A DNA stretch of 64,000 nucleotides from NCBI GenBank assembly GCA_037893225.1, contig JAZGUH010000537.1, forward strand, positions 62,001 to 126,000, given 5' to 3'. This stretch comes from Hippasteria phrygiana (lineage: Eukaryota > Echinodermata > Asteroidea > Valvatida > Goniasteridae). Both the position numbers and the translations under genes were made by a program. Below the pieces are notes generated by a model that worked only from the letters and a program-made list of their open reading frames with translations, did not search any database and had not been told where the DNA came from. Shown here piece by piece: positions 1 to 9,616 of this stretch (position 1 is the stretch's first letter; each line of letters opens with the position of its first letter).

Positions 1-164
1 TATGGTGTTACCTCGACTCTTTATATTGTACCTTTAACTATAATAGGTAAATCAAATTCAATCAGAAAACTTTTGGGCCAGACTCATTTGACCATTATTC
101 AATTTGTTGTTAAAAAAAAAGGCTGCCATGATTTCTTACTTAAATCGTACGCGTCTTCTGTAAA

Positions 165-269
165 GGATAATGCACGAGGTACGCGCCATTCGTGGGTAAG
201 AATGTGCCCGAGGGCGAAGCCCAAGGGCCATTCTTACCCACGAATGGCGCGTTACCGAGGGCATTATCC
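165..269. repeat. Hairpin MITE-like repeat
   Basis: The arms 181-204 and 229-252 are perfect 24-bp inverted repeats around a 24-nt loop. The pairing continues more loosely outward to about 165 and 269 (GGATAATGC against GCATTATCC). The arms contain CGCCATTCGTG. Just downstream (310-370) two direct copies of TTGCACGAATGGA occur, and a related hairpin lies at 21904-21993, so this is one member of a dispersed palindromic family. I see no coding potential in 1-520. Confidence 0.75.
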
Positions 270-524
270 GACTTAAACTCCAACCTATTGTCCCCTATTG
301 TTTCTAGCGCTCTTGCACGAATGGAGCGTTTTTGTATTAGCGCCATTATTTTGCACGAATGGAACGTTTTTGTTCTTTAGAAATGTAAGAATTTGTAAGC
401 AAATAAGCCCAAAAAATCGCGTTACGTAACTTGACGAAGCTTGAGACTTGTGTAGGGATTGAATGAATTACAAATCGCCTAGCCTGTTCTTTTTGTAGCC
501 ACAAAGACAGCGTTCTGGTGTACA

Positions 525-975
525 ATGGTTGTACATAATAGGTTGGAAAGCTTTTCTTGTTTCATTTCATCTGAAACGATGGCGTGGAGCAGTTCGAGTG
601 ACACCGAAAGGGAACTTTTCTTGACACAATCGACCTTTCAGTCGTCATCAGAGAGTGATGGGACACAGGATGATTTTTTCGACATACTTACGTGTACTTC
701 CACCCATGGTAGTCCTGGTAGACTGGATGATTATTTTGATTTCCCGAAAACAGCCGACAAGAAACCCCACGTTGACTTGAAGAAACCTTGCTACCAGCCA
801 ATTGTATCTGACATTTCGGACAACGAACTATACTTCAAGCTTCTCTGGCTATTGAAGAGCAAGAATCTGCTGGTATTATGGGTTATGGGCCGGTTCTGCA
901 AGAAGATTCACATACTTTCGAACGCTTTGGAAAGCCGAAGGGTGACGAGGAAATGTCGAAAATCACACGAAGAAG
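525..975 (+). pseudogene. Crypton-like/DUF3504 gene, probable N-terminal exon (broken)
   Basis: An acidic, serine-rich N-terminal segment reads from about 525 to 830. The reading then continues only after a frame change, through a segment containing FERFGKPKGDEEMSKI, the kind of sequence that precedes the DNA-binding part of DUF3504 tyrosine-recombinase-like proteins. A plausible splice donor (AAG|GTAGG) follows at 975/976. I infer that this is exon 1 of the gene whose next parts are at 1615-2396 and 21193-21557. The frame break near 830 marks it as decayed. Exon assignment is inference; I am more confident about the downstream parts. Confidence 0.45.
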
Positions 976-984
976 GTAGGCATT

Positions 985-1165
985 TATTTCAGTCTGCACT
1001 AGAAAGCAGAAGGTCGTAGGTTCGAGTCCCACCCGAGTGATTTTGTCCCCAAATAATCTCTCGGGACAACACTGAGTATATAGTGTTTGTAAAATACGTC
1101 GGTGAAGGGCAAAATCCAATATAGAATATACATCACCCCGACGCAAATTCCATCTTATGAATAAT
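985..1165 (+). repeat. tRNA-derived SINE (family 1), 5'-truncated
   Basis: It carries a B-box (GGTTCGAGTCCCACC at about 1019-1033) and then a body and tail nearly identical to the copy at 30394-30600: CGGGACAACAC, GAGTATA, ATACGTCGGTGAAGGGC and CGACGCAAATTCCATC. The A-box part of the tRNA head is missing. It lies in the probable intron between the first two exons of the broken Crypton-like gene. Confidence 0.75.
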
Positions 1166-1614
1166 TGTCATATATTTCAGCTTGTTGCCGAAAAGTTTAA
1201 AAGAATCTTAGAAAACCATTAAAAGACATTAATAATGAAACGATCTGGCAAGAAAAGTATTTACGAAGCCACAGTAAACTTGATGATATATTTTGTTTAA
1301 ATTAAAAACTTTGCTTTTTGAAATCTTGTGAAATGTACTTTTGTTGGTTATGCTTTTACTTTTGAGACTAAAACAAAGAAATGTGAGAAGTTAACTTGTC
1401 TAAATTCATTAGAAAATAGAAGAAAATTGTATGTTTGGTGAGTATACAAGTGCCTGGTATACAAGATCTAACCCGGGTACGAGTTGACCAAATTCGAGTT
1501 TCTGCTGACTAAGCTTGGCAATTAATTTATTGAAACGAAACCGTCACTGACGAGGTTTTTAGTGATGTCTGTGGCATTTGTTGTAATAGATCTATTTTTT
1601 TTCTTCTGTGCGAG

Positions 1615-2396
1615 TTGGCAGACACTACCATGAAAAAGATCAAATGGGCCTTGGATCTCTTTCGTCAGTGGCAGGCTCAATGAAACAAGACGGCAATCAA
1701 TGATCCCTCGCTTAACATCAGCCCCATCTACGTGAGGGTCGAGGACATGACCAAGGACGAGTTGAACTTCTCCATTGCTCGCTTTTTGTGTGAAGTGAAG
1801 AAACTAAATTGTGAGGACCATCCCGGACAGACCCTACATGAACTGGTGATAAGCCTCCAACTGTACTTAGACACATTGAACCGTTCGTACAAGTTTCTTC
1901 AGGATCCAGATTTCATCCAGATAAAGAACACTTTAGACTGGCTGATGAAGGATCGGGCATCGGCTGGATTAGGATTCAAGCCAAAGTAAGCGGAGGTTAT
2001 AACGATGGAGGAGGAAGAAAAATTGTGGTCTTCTGGAGTTCTCAGGAGTTCCAACCCTGCACAACTCCTATACACACTCATTTACCTACTTGGGCTTAAC
2101 TTTGCTCTACGTGGAAGTCAAGAACATAGAAATCTGCGGTCCGTGAATTCCCAACTTCAAGTCATTACTGACAAGAATGGTAAGAGGATCCTACGATACA
2201 CAGAAGATGTCTCGAAAGCCAACCAGGGAGGACTAAAACACAGGAATATTTAGCCTAAAATCGTCGATGCTTATGAGAACAGTGTGAACCCATCCCGTTG
2301 TGTCGCAAGCCTCTATGAGAAATATGTGCGACTCTGCCCTGGAAAGAGAGCCACGAGTGCGTTTTACCTTCGCCCACTCGCCAAGCCACGTGATCG
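1615..2396 (+). pseudogene. Crypton-like/DUF3504 tyrosine-recombinase gene, middle part
   Basis: This is the core-binding and early catalytic part of a DUF3504/Crypton-type tyrosine recombinase, including VEDMTKDELNFSIARFL, PGQTLHELVISLQLYL and FYLRPLAKPRD. A pyrimidine tract and AG acceptor precede it at 1590-1621. Three in-frame stops break it: TGA near 1681, TAA at 1987 and TAG at 2251. The protein stops being recognisable exactly at the GGGCCC terminus of a Harbinger element (2397) and resumes after that element's other end at 21193. Family recognition is from conserved sequence pattern. The gene is dead, both by point mutation and by insertion. Confidence 0.75.
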
Positions 2397-2423
2397 GGGC
2401 CCATGTTCCCGAAGCGCTCGTTA
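2397..2423 (+). repeat. Harbinger left terminal inverted repeat
   Basis: Twenty-seven bases identical to the reverse complement of 21166-21192. It abuts the truncated Crypton-like reading frame. Confidence 0.85.
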
Positions 2424-3106
2424 GACTAAAGAGTCAGTTAGGCCCTCGCTATAGCCCATCGTTATGACAAGAAGGCTGTTCCCGAAGCTCTCGTTATGTC
2501 CTACGAGCCCACTAAGTTAACGATTGGTCCGGAGTTATTGTTAGGCTCTCGTTAGATCATTGATAAAGAAAACCAAGTTTCGACTGCTGACTATAGGTTT
2601 TCCCACCCAATTTCAATTTGTTTTCATCTACATTCATGACCAGTTAACTTCAATAGCATTTCCCTTTGAAAATTAGGTTTTTAACCCTAATTAAGCACTT
2701 ATCATGTACATTAATGTGCAAAAATATATATTCTTCAACACTTATTTGTGTCTCCATTTACTTTGACAGATTTATGTTCCATTCGCAGCCATTACCCGAT
2801 GTTAAGCAGATGTCTGATGCCTGAACTATAAAGTAGGTGTTTGGTAGTGACGGCTCGGACAAGAGCAAGACTTATAATGAACTACAATTGAATACTTAGA
2901 GTATTTGGTTGACAAAAGCTCTTTAAATCCAGACCATCAGATGAATGTAATCGAAACATTCTTGGAATTGATTGACCAAAAGACGAAATTAATCCTTACG
3001 TTATATAAGGTACTGATGTATAAATCGAGTTTTCCACAAACCACATGCATTGCCACAACGTCAACTGTACCGGTATAGGTCTTGGGGTTTGAATGCATAT
3101 GCAGAG

Positions 3107-4172
3107 ATGGCTGCTGCGTATCTTGTACTGCAGAATAGGCGAAGACGACGCCAACAAATTCCCGCACGTCAGTACCTCGTCAGACCAAATCATATGGAGA
3201 CAATGAGCGAGGACCAATTGCTGAACAAGTATAGAAGGGACCATTGGGGCATAGAATATTTGTGCAGAGAATTACACGACGACTTGGTCCGACCAACAAG
3301 ACGTTCGAATCCCATTTCCGTCGAAGTCCCAAGTTTTGGCTGCCCTCAGGTACTTTGCAACAGGAGACACTCTAAACGTAAACCGGTTCTCTGTATCACG
3401 TTGTGTTCACAAGGTGGCCGATTTGCTGGTGAAGAAACTTTTACAGAGACACATACGGTTTCCGAGGGGCAACGTCGTACAGAGAATAACTAAAGAGTCA
3501 TTTTATGCAATCGCCAATTTACCTAATGTACTGGGTGTTGTAGACGGTACCTTAGTACCTGTGATAACCCCTCAGGTAGATGAACACTTATTCGTCTGTC
3601 GTAAGGGATATCATGCTATCAACGTCCAGGGAGTTATGGGTCCGGATGGAAGATTCTTTGATATTGTAGCCAAATGGCCAGGGAGCACGCACGATTCGTT
3701 TATTTTGAAAAATTGTATGCTAGAAAGGCAAATGTCAGAGAGACGAATTACAGGCGGGTGGCTTCTGGGGGACAGCGCATATGGACTGGCTCCGTAGTTA
3801 CTTACCCCAGTTCAAAACCCTACCAACAGAGAAGAAGAGGCGTACAACAGGTCACATCGGTCAACACGTTCAGTAGTTGAACGAGGATTCGGAATGTGGA
3901 AACTACGTTTCTGGTGCCTACACAAGAGTGGTGGATGCATGATGTTTTCTACTGAGCGGTGCCTGAAGGTCATCGTTGCAACATCTATCCTGCACAACAT
4001 TTGCATAGAGCGCAATACTCCACTACCAGTTGATGACGATGATGAGGATGATGCCCCTGAGGTCGAAAACGACGATGAGGGGCAGCCAGATGACAATTGT
4101 TTGGGGAATGAAGTGCGTGCAGCCGGCATGAGAATTATAAATGATAAAATTTCAGGACATTTCGCAAACTAG
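3107..4172 (+). pseudogene. Harbinger transposase-derived nuclease (HARBI1-like), broken
   Basis: This is the DDE nuclease of a PIF/Harbinger transposon. I place the start at the ATG at 3107, which opens with MAAAYLVLQNRRRRRQQ as in related proteins. Catalytic blocks are recognisable in order: GVVDGTLVPV, WPGSTHDSFIL, LLGDSAYGL and SVVERGFGMWK, the last carrying the likely catalytic glutamate. The C-terminus is a highly acidic tail (near 4030-4090). Two lesions are visible: a 1-nt frameshift in a short C run near 3325-3330, and an in-frame TAG at 3795 where the family normally has tryptophan. The frame then runs on to the natural end at 4172. It is therefore a recently killed copy. Confidence 0.85.
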
Positions 4173-4985
4173 AAGCCCGTAATATACAGACAATAATGTT
4201 TATGCAGTATACGTTCAAAAATTACCAGTGTATCCTGTTAAAATGTTGAAAACGGTACCCTGTAGTTTAAAGGCAGAAGAATTAATTTTTTTTGAAATTG
4301 ACAATATGCAAGTTCGGTATTCCAACAGCGCATGCCCAAAACGACGCGCGTTCTATGTCATTCGGGAACAGAAATACGCGCGCGCACGGGCCTGCCCAAT
4401 CAGCGCGGTCATACGCCGCCTCCCGCGCGTGCTTTCCTCCCAATCTCGAACTGGCTCATTATAAGAATAGAAATTTGTATTGGCAGATGCATAAATTCCC
4501 ACTGATTTTGTTTTCTTAAAAAAGAAGAAGTAAGCACTCACGACTTTAGTAAATCTAAAACTCACGTTCTGTGTTTTATTAAATTATTGTAATGTCATCC
4601 TGCATGAACAGCTTTAAACCACTGAAAAAGAAAGATGGCCAACTTCTACGCCTTTCCCATGCCAAAAACGGACAATAATTAAGCGGTAACGATCCTCTTC
4701 TACTTGAAATGTACGCTTTGTATATAGTTTCTTTCTTTTGCAACGAAATGTTTGTTTATAGACATTTTTATTGATTATCGTCATTTACTTTCATTTGTAG
4801 ATATTCAAAATTTGAAGGCTTCCATTAAGAAAGTAAACAAATGTACTTAAAATGTTGAACAACAGCTTCATGTATGGATACCGGTAGTAAATGCATCATT
4901 TACTCTGGCACACGATCTCTAGGCTGTACTTTAGGGATATATGCCCAATATATGACAGTAATGTGTTTGAGATTTGGCATTTTAT
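4173..4985. other. Harbinger intergenic spacer
   Basis: This lies between the convergent 3' ends of the transposase and Myb/SANT genes. It holds a CpG/GC-rich patch around 4330-4440 (ACGACGCGCG, ACGCGCGCGC) in otherwise A/T-rich sequence. I see no convincing gene. Confidence 0.5.
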
Positions 4986-5474
4986 AATCAGAGATTCATG
5001 AAAGTTAAACTGTCATATGTGTCGTCATGATCCGTACGTCCACCCTGACCACCTATTAACTTCCCTAACAAAGCCAGCTTCCGTTTCTCAACTTCCAACC
5101 GTTCCTTTTCTTCAGGCGGTTCAGTCTCGACCACTAGTCGTTTCTTTTCAATATCGATTAGACTTTGCGCTGGATCCTCTGGGGGAGTGGGTGACTTCCC
5201 GAAAGTTGTAGGTTGGGCTTTTGAAGAGGCAGAGTTGTGATCTCGCTGGACCCACAAATATAGACTTCGGCTTTGTTGGTCGGTATGAGGTAGGACCTTC
5301 ATGCTGTGAGGAATGACTGCACGAGGGCAAGGTTTCTGCAGAAGCACACCCTGACGTCTCATGTTCGGTGTCGAACGCAGAGGCAGTTGGCTCAATCACA
5401 CTCGTAATGGAGGACGACTGGCTGCTAGTTGACTGAAAAGTTTCCGTACTAGTGGACCTGTGGTTGTCGCAAGT
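4985..5474 (-). pseudogene. Harbinger Myb/SANT-like protein gene, 3' half (split by Polinton)
   Basis: The minus strand encodes the Ser/Thr-rich linker and then the charged helical tail (QSLIDIEKKRLVVETEPPEE, ERLEVEKRKLALLGKLIGG) typical of the second protein of Harbinger elements. That protein binds DNA and escorts the nuclease to transposon ends. The linker and tail are in different frames, so at least one frameshift is present. The 5' half lies at 20460-20870 across the Polinton. The gene was split when the Polinton inserted at CGCTC. Confidence 0.7.
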
Positions 5475-5479
5475 CGCTC
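5474..5479. repeat. Target-site duplication of the Polinton, left copy
   Basis: TCGCTC precedes the AGTAGTATAG terminus. The same letters occur at 20454-20459, with the first T shared with the right terminus, so the duplication is 5 bp (CGCTC) or 6 bp (TCGCTC). Polinton integrases usually make 6-bp duplications. Confidence 0.85.
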
Positions 5480-5714
5480 AGTAGTATAGAAAGTGCCGAT
5501 TCAGCGACAAACCCGATTTTTTCACTTTCTTCCCCAATTTTGCTGTGGGTACATACATCAAATTTAAAAAACCCCAAAATAGTCTAAAAATCACCCAAAT
5601 TTAATTTTAACTTTTGCTGGGTACCTATGCACCAAAATTTGCACAAAATCAAGAAAATGAAAAGTGTTTTCCATATCCCACAAGAGTACGAAATCTCCGG
5701 GGTGCCCAGGCGAA
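5480..5714 (+). repeat. Polinton left terminal inverted repeat
   Basis: It matches the reverse complement of 20221-20454. Differences seen are one C/A change in an A/C run near 5570, one A/T change near 5604 and one C indel near 5706. It begins AGTAGTATAGAAAGTGCCG. In protein-primed elements the terminus is the replication origin. Confidence 0.95.
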
Positions 5715-5728
5715 GATTTGTCGTAAGG

Positions 5729-5774
5729 CAAAAAAACCCTCATCTCTACACTCAGTAGAGATGAGGTTTTTTTG
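5729..5774. terminator. Perfect-stem hairpin between left TIR and last gene
   Basis: CAAAAAAACC-CTCATCTCTAC and GTAGAGATGAGGTTTTTTTG form a ~20-bp stem with a single bulged C and a 5-nt loop (ACTCA). It lies downstream of the stop of the leftmost minus-strand gene (5910). As RNA it would be a stable 3' hairpin with A/U-rich base, so a transcript-end or processing role is my inference. A replication role near the terminus is an alternative. Confidence 0.5.
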
Positions 5775-5909
5775 TGTCTTGCGTTACTAACTACAACTAC
5801 TCTTTGCAAGGAGCGCTAGGCCTAGTCTCTAAACTCTCTTGAGCACTTGTGTAGCTAGGAGGTTTATCTATACTCACGTTAGAATCACGCTCATACTCTT
5901 TACATATTT

Positions 5910-6545
5910 CTAATTTAAAGTTGTAAGTTTTGCGATAAGATCTTTTTTTTCTTTCGCTAGAAGCTCAACAACTTTCTTTTTGACCTCATCGTCTATTTCT
6001 TTTTGGTTAGAAACAGACTCTTCTCTCGCTTTAGTTTGCGTCCTAATAGCTTCTTTCATTCCATAAAACTTTTTTAATTCATCGTTAATCAAAGCAAATT
6101 CTTCGTGACTTACATCGCCATCGTCTACAGCCTGAGACACCAATTCATTTATCGTATTTAATTTTGTTTCGGCTACTACTCTAATCTCATCGTGTTTCTT
6201 AGCTTTACCTCTAAACTTTTTACTAAATCGTTTTAATGCCAAACTTACACCCACGCATCCTATAGCTAATCCTTCCAACACCACGCCTATAGGTATACTA
6301 ATGACACCGACAACGCTGACTATGCCTATTGTACCGGATAAAGCTCCGAGACATTCTATAACGGTCTCTGCGTTAGATAAACAGGTAATAATTTTATTAT
6401 ACTTTTTGTGCAACCGTTCTCTTTTATCTCTCTCGTTGGCTATCTCTTTTTGCACTCGTTCGATTTTATTTAACCTAAAGACTGAAGACTCGTTCGTTTC
6501 TATAGGAATAACAGGCAATTTAGGGTAAACGGATTCTGCGGTCAT
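5910..6545 (-). CDS. Polinton conserved two-helix membrane protein, 211 aa
   Basis: I recognise this as a recurrent Polinton-associated protein of invertebrate genomes with no assigned function. Residues 25-60 are a charged, probably coiled-coil stretch. Residues 62-104 are a glycine-rich hydrophobic hairpin (GTIGIVSVVGVISIPIG) likely to form two membrane helices, followed by a basic patch. Residues 138-150 (AVDDGDVSHEEFALI) resemble an EF-hand-like acidic loop, and the C-terminal 60 residues are again charged helix. The start has the shared leader CGACTTTATAAAATG. It is the last gene of the leftward block, 16 bp downstream of the 567-aa gene. A role in the virion membrane or in membrane disruption is inference. 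Confidence 0.75.
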   Translation of the reverse strand: MTAESVYPKLPVIPIETNESSVFRLNKIERVQKEIANERDKRERLHKKYNKIITCLSNAETVIECLGALSGTIGIVSVVGVISIPIGVVLEGLAIGCVGVSLALKRFSKKFRGKAKKHDEIRVVAETKLNTINELVSQAVDDGDVSHEEFALINDELKKFYGMKEAIRTQTKAREESVSNQKEIDDEVKKKVVELLAKEKKDLIAKLTTLN

Positions 6546-6561
6546 TTTATAAAGTCGTATA

Positions 6562-8265
6562 TTATTTTAATTTTTTTTGCATGTATACGAGAATCAAAGC
6601 ACCGACACCAACCAATAACGTCCACACGTGCTCCGCCAACCAACCGACACTCTTGCTCAATAGATTAAACAACCAACTCGCGATACCGCCCAAAATACCC
6701 GGTAAAGCGGCTAATAACTTACCCCCCAGCTTTTTTAGCAAATTAGCCAAGTTTTTTAAATGATTACTTATCCAATCTTTCACGCTACCTCCGGGTTTAG
6801 GCGGAACCGGAGTCGGAGCAGGAACAACCGCGGTAGCACCCCCACCAAAAGCCGCTACCAAAGAAGAAACGATCGTACTTATCACTAAAGAAAATATGGT
6901 CAATACACCAACGACCGTCACACCCAGTTCTCGAAACAGAATTCTAATCTTTTCCCGTAGCGAGGTATCGCTATCTAGTATTTTACTAAACGTTTCTTTT
7001 ATTCTAGCGATTTGACTTTTCATTCCTCGTTCATTTTCGAGCGCCGATGTCATTCTAGCGGATCTTTCATCCTTTAGATCTTTTAATCGATTGGCTATTT
7101 CTCGTCTCTCTCCTTCACTCGTTGCTTCAGTTAGTTCAGCTTTGGTTTGATTAATTTCATCATCTAACCTTCTTAATCGAGCTAAATTTAATTCTAACTC
7201 ACCTTTGCGAGTTTCTAATGCTTTGCTTAAACCAGCAATTTCTCTAAGGTTTTTTAATCCCGTAATTTTAGCCATTACTGTTTCTCGTTCAGCTAATACT
7301 TTTTCTCGTTCATCTAATGCTGTTCTTCGTTTAGCTACTACTTCTCTCGATCTATCTAATGTTTCTACTCGCCCCTTTAATGTATTTACTATTTTACCTA
7401 ATTCTTTAGCTCGTTCATCTAATTCTTTTTCTCGTTGATCTTCTGTATTAAGTAGTACATCTATTTCATCTAGTAATTCACCAAAATCAACATCTTGTTT
7501 CGTTAAATCTACTTCTTCTCTCAATACATCTACGACTACCTTTTTTACGATATCGTCAACATCATCGGCTGCTTTTGGAAGTTCACTCATCTCAATATTT
7601 TCGGGGTGTATCTGATTTAATTCTTGTTGTAATTGCATCGTTTTAGTTGCTTTAAAACCAAATTCGTTTCGTAAAAAAAGAGTCGGTTTATATCCAGCTT
7701 TGGCAATTCTTGTTTTTAACGTACTTAATTTTACAAACTTTGCAGGATCATTATCAAACGTTAACTTTATGTTTTTGTAGTATTTTCCATCTTTTTCTCT
7801 ATGAAAATCTTCATATCTTATATTCGCTGGTCCTTCGTAACCTTGACCTTTATAAAAATCATAAAACGATTCTGCGTCACCGACTTTTAAGCGATGTAAA
7901 AGTGGATTTAACCTATCCATCGATTCTTTCGTTGTATCCGCTTTGGTTGGTGATCTTAGTCGCTGTTCTAGCCTCTCTGATTGGTTTTTTGATCTTAGTC
8001 GCCTTCCTATTTCTTGTTGTTCAAACTCGTTGTCCATATCTTCAAACATTACGTCCTGCTCTTTAAAAATTTCATCTAAACGAGCGGTAAGTCCCCCGTC
8101 ACCAATAACATCTTCATCTTCTTGATCTTTTGAAATTTTAATTTCATCTAAACGAGCGGTAAGTCCCCCGTCATCAAGAACATCTTCATCTTCTTGATCT
8201 TGTTGATCTTCTTCTTCTTCTCGATCAAATTCATCCATAGGTACAAATTCTCCACCTTCAGCCAT
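6562..8265 (-). CDS. Polinton coiled-coil membrane protein, 567 aa
   Basis: A conserved Polinton protein of unknown function. The acidic N-terminus carries a direct repeat of about 18 residues (two copies of QEDEDV..DGGLTARLDEI at about 24-42 and 48-66). Residues 120-215 look like a small globular region. Residues 265-430 are a long coiled coil starting LLDEIDVLLNTEDQREKELD. A hydrophobic helix at 449-472 is followed by a Pro/Gly linker, an amphipathic glycine-rich stretch (500-540) and a C-terminal membrane helix (545-561) ending in lysines. The start has the same CGACTTTATAAAATGG context as the downstream 211-aa gene. It could be a membrane-anchored tether or fibre-like structural protein. 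That is inference from architecture only. Confidence 0.8.
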   Translation of the reverse strand: MAEGGEFVPMDEFDREEEEDQQDQEDEDVLDDGGLTARLDEIKISKDQEDEDVIGDGGLTARLDEIFKEQDVMFEDMDNEFEQQEIGRRLRSKNQSERLEQRLRSPTKADTTKESMDRLNPLLHRLKVGDAESFYDFYKGQGYEGPANIRYEDFHREKDGKYYKNIKLTFDNDPAKFVKLSTLKTRIAKAGYKPTLFLRNEFGFKATKTMQLQQELNQIHPENIEMSELPKAADDVDDIVKKVVVDVLREEVDLTKQDVDFGELLDEIDVLLNTEDQREKELDERAKELGKIVNTLKGRVETLDRSREVVAKRRTALDEREKVLAERETVMAKITGLKNLREIAGLSKALETRKGELELNLARLRRLDDEINQTKAELTEATSEGERREIANRLKDLKDERSARMTSALENERGMKSQIARIKETFSKILDSDTSLREKIRILFRELGVTVVGVLTIFSLVISTIVSSLVAAFGGGATAVVPAPTPVPPKPGGSVKDWISNHLKNLANLLKKLGGKLLAALPGILGGIASWLFNLLSKSVGWLAEHVWTLLVGVGALILVYMQKKLK

Positions 8266-8290
8266 TTTATAAAGTCGTATATTTTATATT

Positions 8291-8524
8291 TTACGTAGTA
8301 TTTACCACATTCTGAGGAATTACTCCTTGACTCACCAACCAAGTCTGAGTAGCTAGAGCGCTACCTACCGTAGCGGTGATTTTAATCGTATCTTCTACGT
8401 CTAACTTTCCTAAATCGGCGGGCTTAATTTTCAAAAGTTTTTTACTCAACATAGTATAACCTACGGTCAACAAACTCAACACAGCACCGTGATAAAGAGT
8501 ATTTGCAACGTTCTTCGTATCCAT
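8291..8524 (-). CDS. Polinton small membrane protein, 77 aa
   Basis: A short protein with two hydrophobic segments (about residues 13-30 and 48-65) around the conserved phrase KPADLGKLDVEDTIKI and a TQTWLVSQGVIP block. The pattern recurs in invertebrate Polintons, usually as a product of this size. Start context is AAGTAAAATGG. It sits between the coiled-coil gene and the 126-aa gene with very short spacers. Function is unknown; a minor virion membrane component is plausible. Confidence 0.7.
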   Translation of the reverse strand: MDTKNVANTLYHGAVLSLLTVGYTMLSKKLLKIKPADLGKLDVEDTIKITATVGSALATQTWLVSQGVIPQNVVNTT

Positions 8525-8551
8525 TTTACTTGTACAAACATTTTATTTTTT

Positions 8552-8932
8552 TTATTCCATTTCTAATAGTTCTTCAACTTTAGGGGTTGAAGTTGCGATC
8601 GTAACTCCTACCCCCGTATCTACAGGTTTACTCTTTTTAAACGCGAGATATCCAATTCCTAAAACAACCAAACCAACTATCGCGTATCCCCAGCTCGGAA
8701 TGTCTGCCATCGTCAGCGCTGGTGTTTGCTGGGGAGCTTCTTCTTCTTCTATACTTTGCATTTTTTGTATTTGTTCTTTCATCTTTCTGTTTCTTTCGGC
8801 CAGTCTTTTACCTTGCTCTACTCTTTTAGGGTCTTTTACTCTTATTTTTGTGACTCTTGACTGAGCCGGCTCTTGGGGAGTCCGAGCCGGCTCTTGGGCT
8901 ACTTGATCCGTCGTTGTCGTTTCTAGACTCAT
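8552..8932 (-). CDS. Polinton basic single-pass membrane protein, 126 aa
   Basis: The N-terminal third is strongly basic (KIRVKDPKRVEQGKRLAERN), suggesting nucleic-acid contact. A short acidic segment follows, then a membrane helix at about 81-98 (WGYAIVGLVVLGIGYLAF) and a short tail. The basic-then-membrane layout resembles proteins linking genome and capsid or membrane, but this is inference. The first ~107 nt overlap the end of the 217-aa gene in another frame. Start context is CTATAAAAGATG. Confidence 0.7.
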   Translation of the reverse strand: MSLETTTTDQVAQEPARTPQEPAQSRVTKIRVKDPKRVEQGKRLAERNRKMKEQIQKMQSIEEEEAPQQTPALTMADIPSWGYAIVGLVVLGIGYLAFKKSKPVDTGVGVTIATSTPKVEELLEME

Positions 8933-9479
8933 CTTTTATAGTAATACTACTATTATTTGTAATACTACTATTATCTGTTGTTGTATTTCTACTATTATCT
9001 ACCTGTAAATGTTTAGTCGTGATCAACATAGCCACCAAAGGAGATAAATAAACCCCATAATTGTAATGCACTTCGCAAAGTAAACTGGACAAGCTGCTAG
9101 AAATAACGGGATCTTTTTCTAAGTCGTTAACGAGGGCTTCTTCAGAATCTAAACAAAGTTTATAACCGAATGGCGAAGCCAGCGGCAAAGTCGCGCCTAA
9201 AGCTTTTGCGTAAAAAGTCAACACGCAACTCCCCAAACTGACTATCATTTCTTTACCGAGCTTGGCTTCGTATCTTTTATATAGTTTTTCTTGTTTTTCA
9301 GCGGTCAAGCTCTCTATTTCATTGACGGAGTATTCTTTACCGAAATATTTTTTAGAATCACCAGAAGCAACTACGCCTAAAAGTCTATTTTTAGGATCTG
9401 GGGTCGTCGCGGGTGTAGCAGCTACTGTTACTTGAGGTTCTTGAGATAACGTGCTTAGAGATTCTATCGACTTGTTCAT
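8826..9479 (-). CDS. Polinton conserved protein, 217 aa
   Basis: The family recurs in invertebrate Polintons next to the small membrane proteins; function unknown. A conserved globular core spans about residues 38-150. It includes KKYFGKEYSVNEIESLTAEK, the YEAKLGKEMIVSLG helix and NYGVYLSPLVAMLITTKH. The tail (150-217) is a low-complexity Asn/Ser segment ending in a Ser/Lys-rich basic stretch with a repeated SPRAGS. The tail DNA is shared with the N-terminus of the 126-aa gene in another frame, so one repeat encodes SPRAGS in one protein and EPAR/EPAQ in the other. Start context is TATTTTAAATG. Confidence 0.75.
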   Translation of the reverse strand: MNKSIESLSTLSQEPQVTVAATPATTPDPKNRLLGVVASGDSKKYFGKEYSVNEIESLTAEKQEKLYKRYEAKLGKEMIVSLGSCVLTFYAKALGATLPLASPFGYKLCLDSEEALVNDLEKDPVISSSLSSLLCEVHYNYGVYLSPLVAMLITTKHLQVDNSRNTTTDNSSITNNSSITIKDESRNDNDGSSSPRAGSDSPRAGSVKSHKNKSKRP

Positions 9480-9594
9480 TTAAAATAGAACTATATTTTT
9501 TAATCTTATTTCTACAAGAAATATAATCGTAAGAAAATAAAGATAAGTTGATGGCTATTACTAGTTTTAATAATAGGTCTAGATATTCTATCAT
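9391..9594 (-). CDS. Possible small membrane protein, 67 aa
   Basis: A short frame with an N-terminal hydrophobic helix (YLDLLLKLVIAINLSLFSYD) and a basic tail. Its last ~89 nt overlap the start of the 217-aa gene in a different frame. I would dismiss it but for its start context (CTATAAAATATG), which matches the motif in front of every other Polinton gene, and because it fills an otherwise unexplained gap. I do not recognise a family. Confidence 0.4.
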   Translation of the reverse strand: MIEYLDLLLKLVIAINLSLFSYDYISCRNKIKKYSSILNEQVDRISKHVISRTSSNSSCYTRDDPRS

Positions 9595-9616
9595 ATTTTA
9601 TAGATGACTAGATAAT

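Noticed and set aside
5591..5809. 72-aa gene in the left TIR region
   Set aside because: It runs through the TIR and hairpin, has no counterpart within the right TIR context and no family resemblance.
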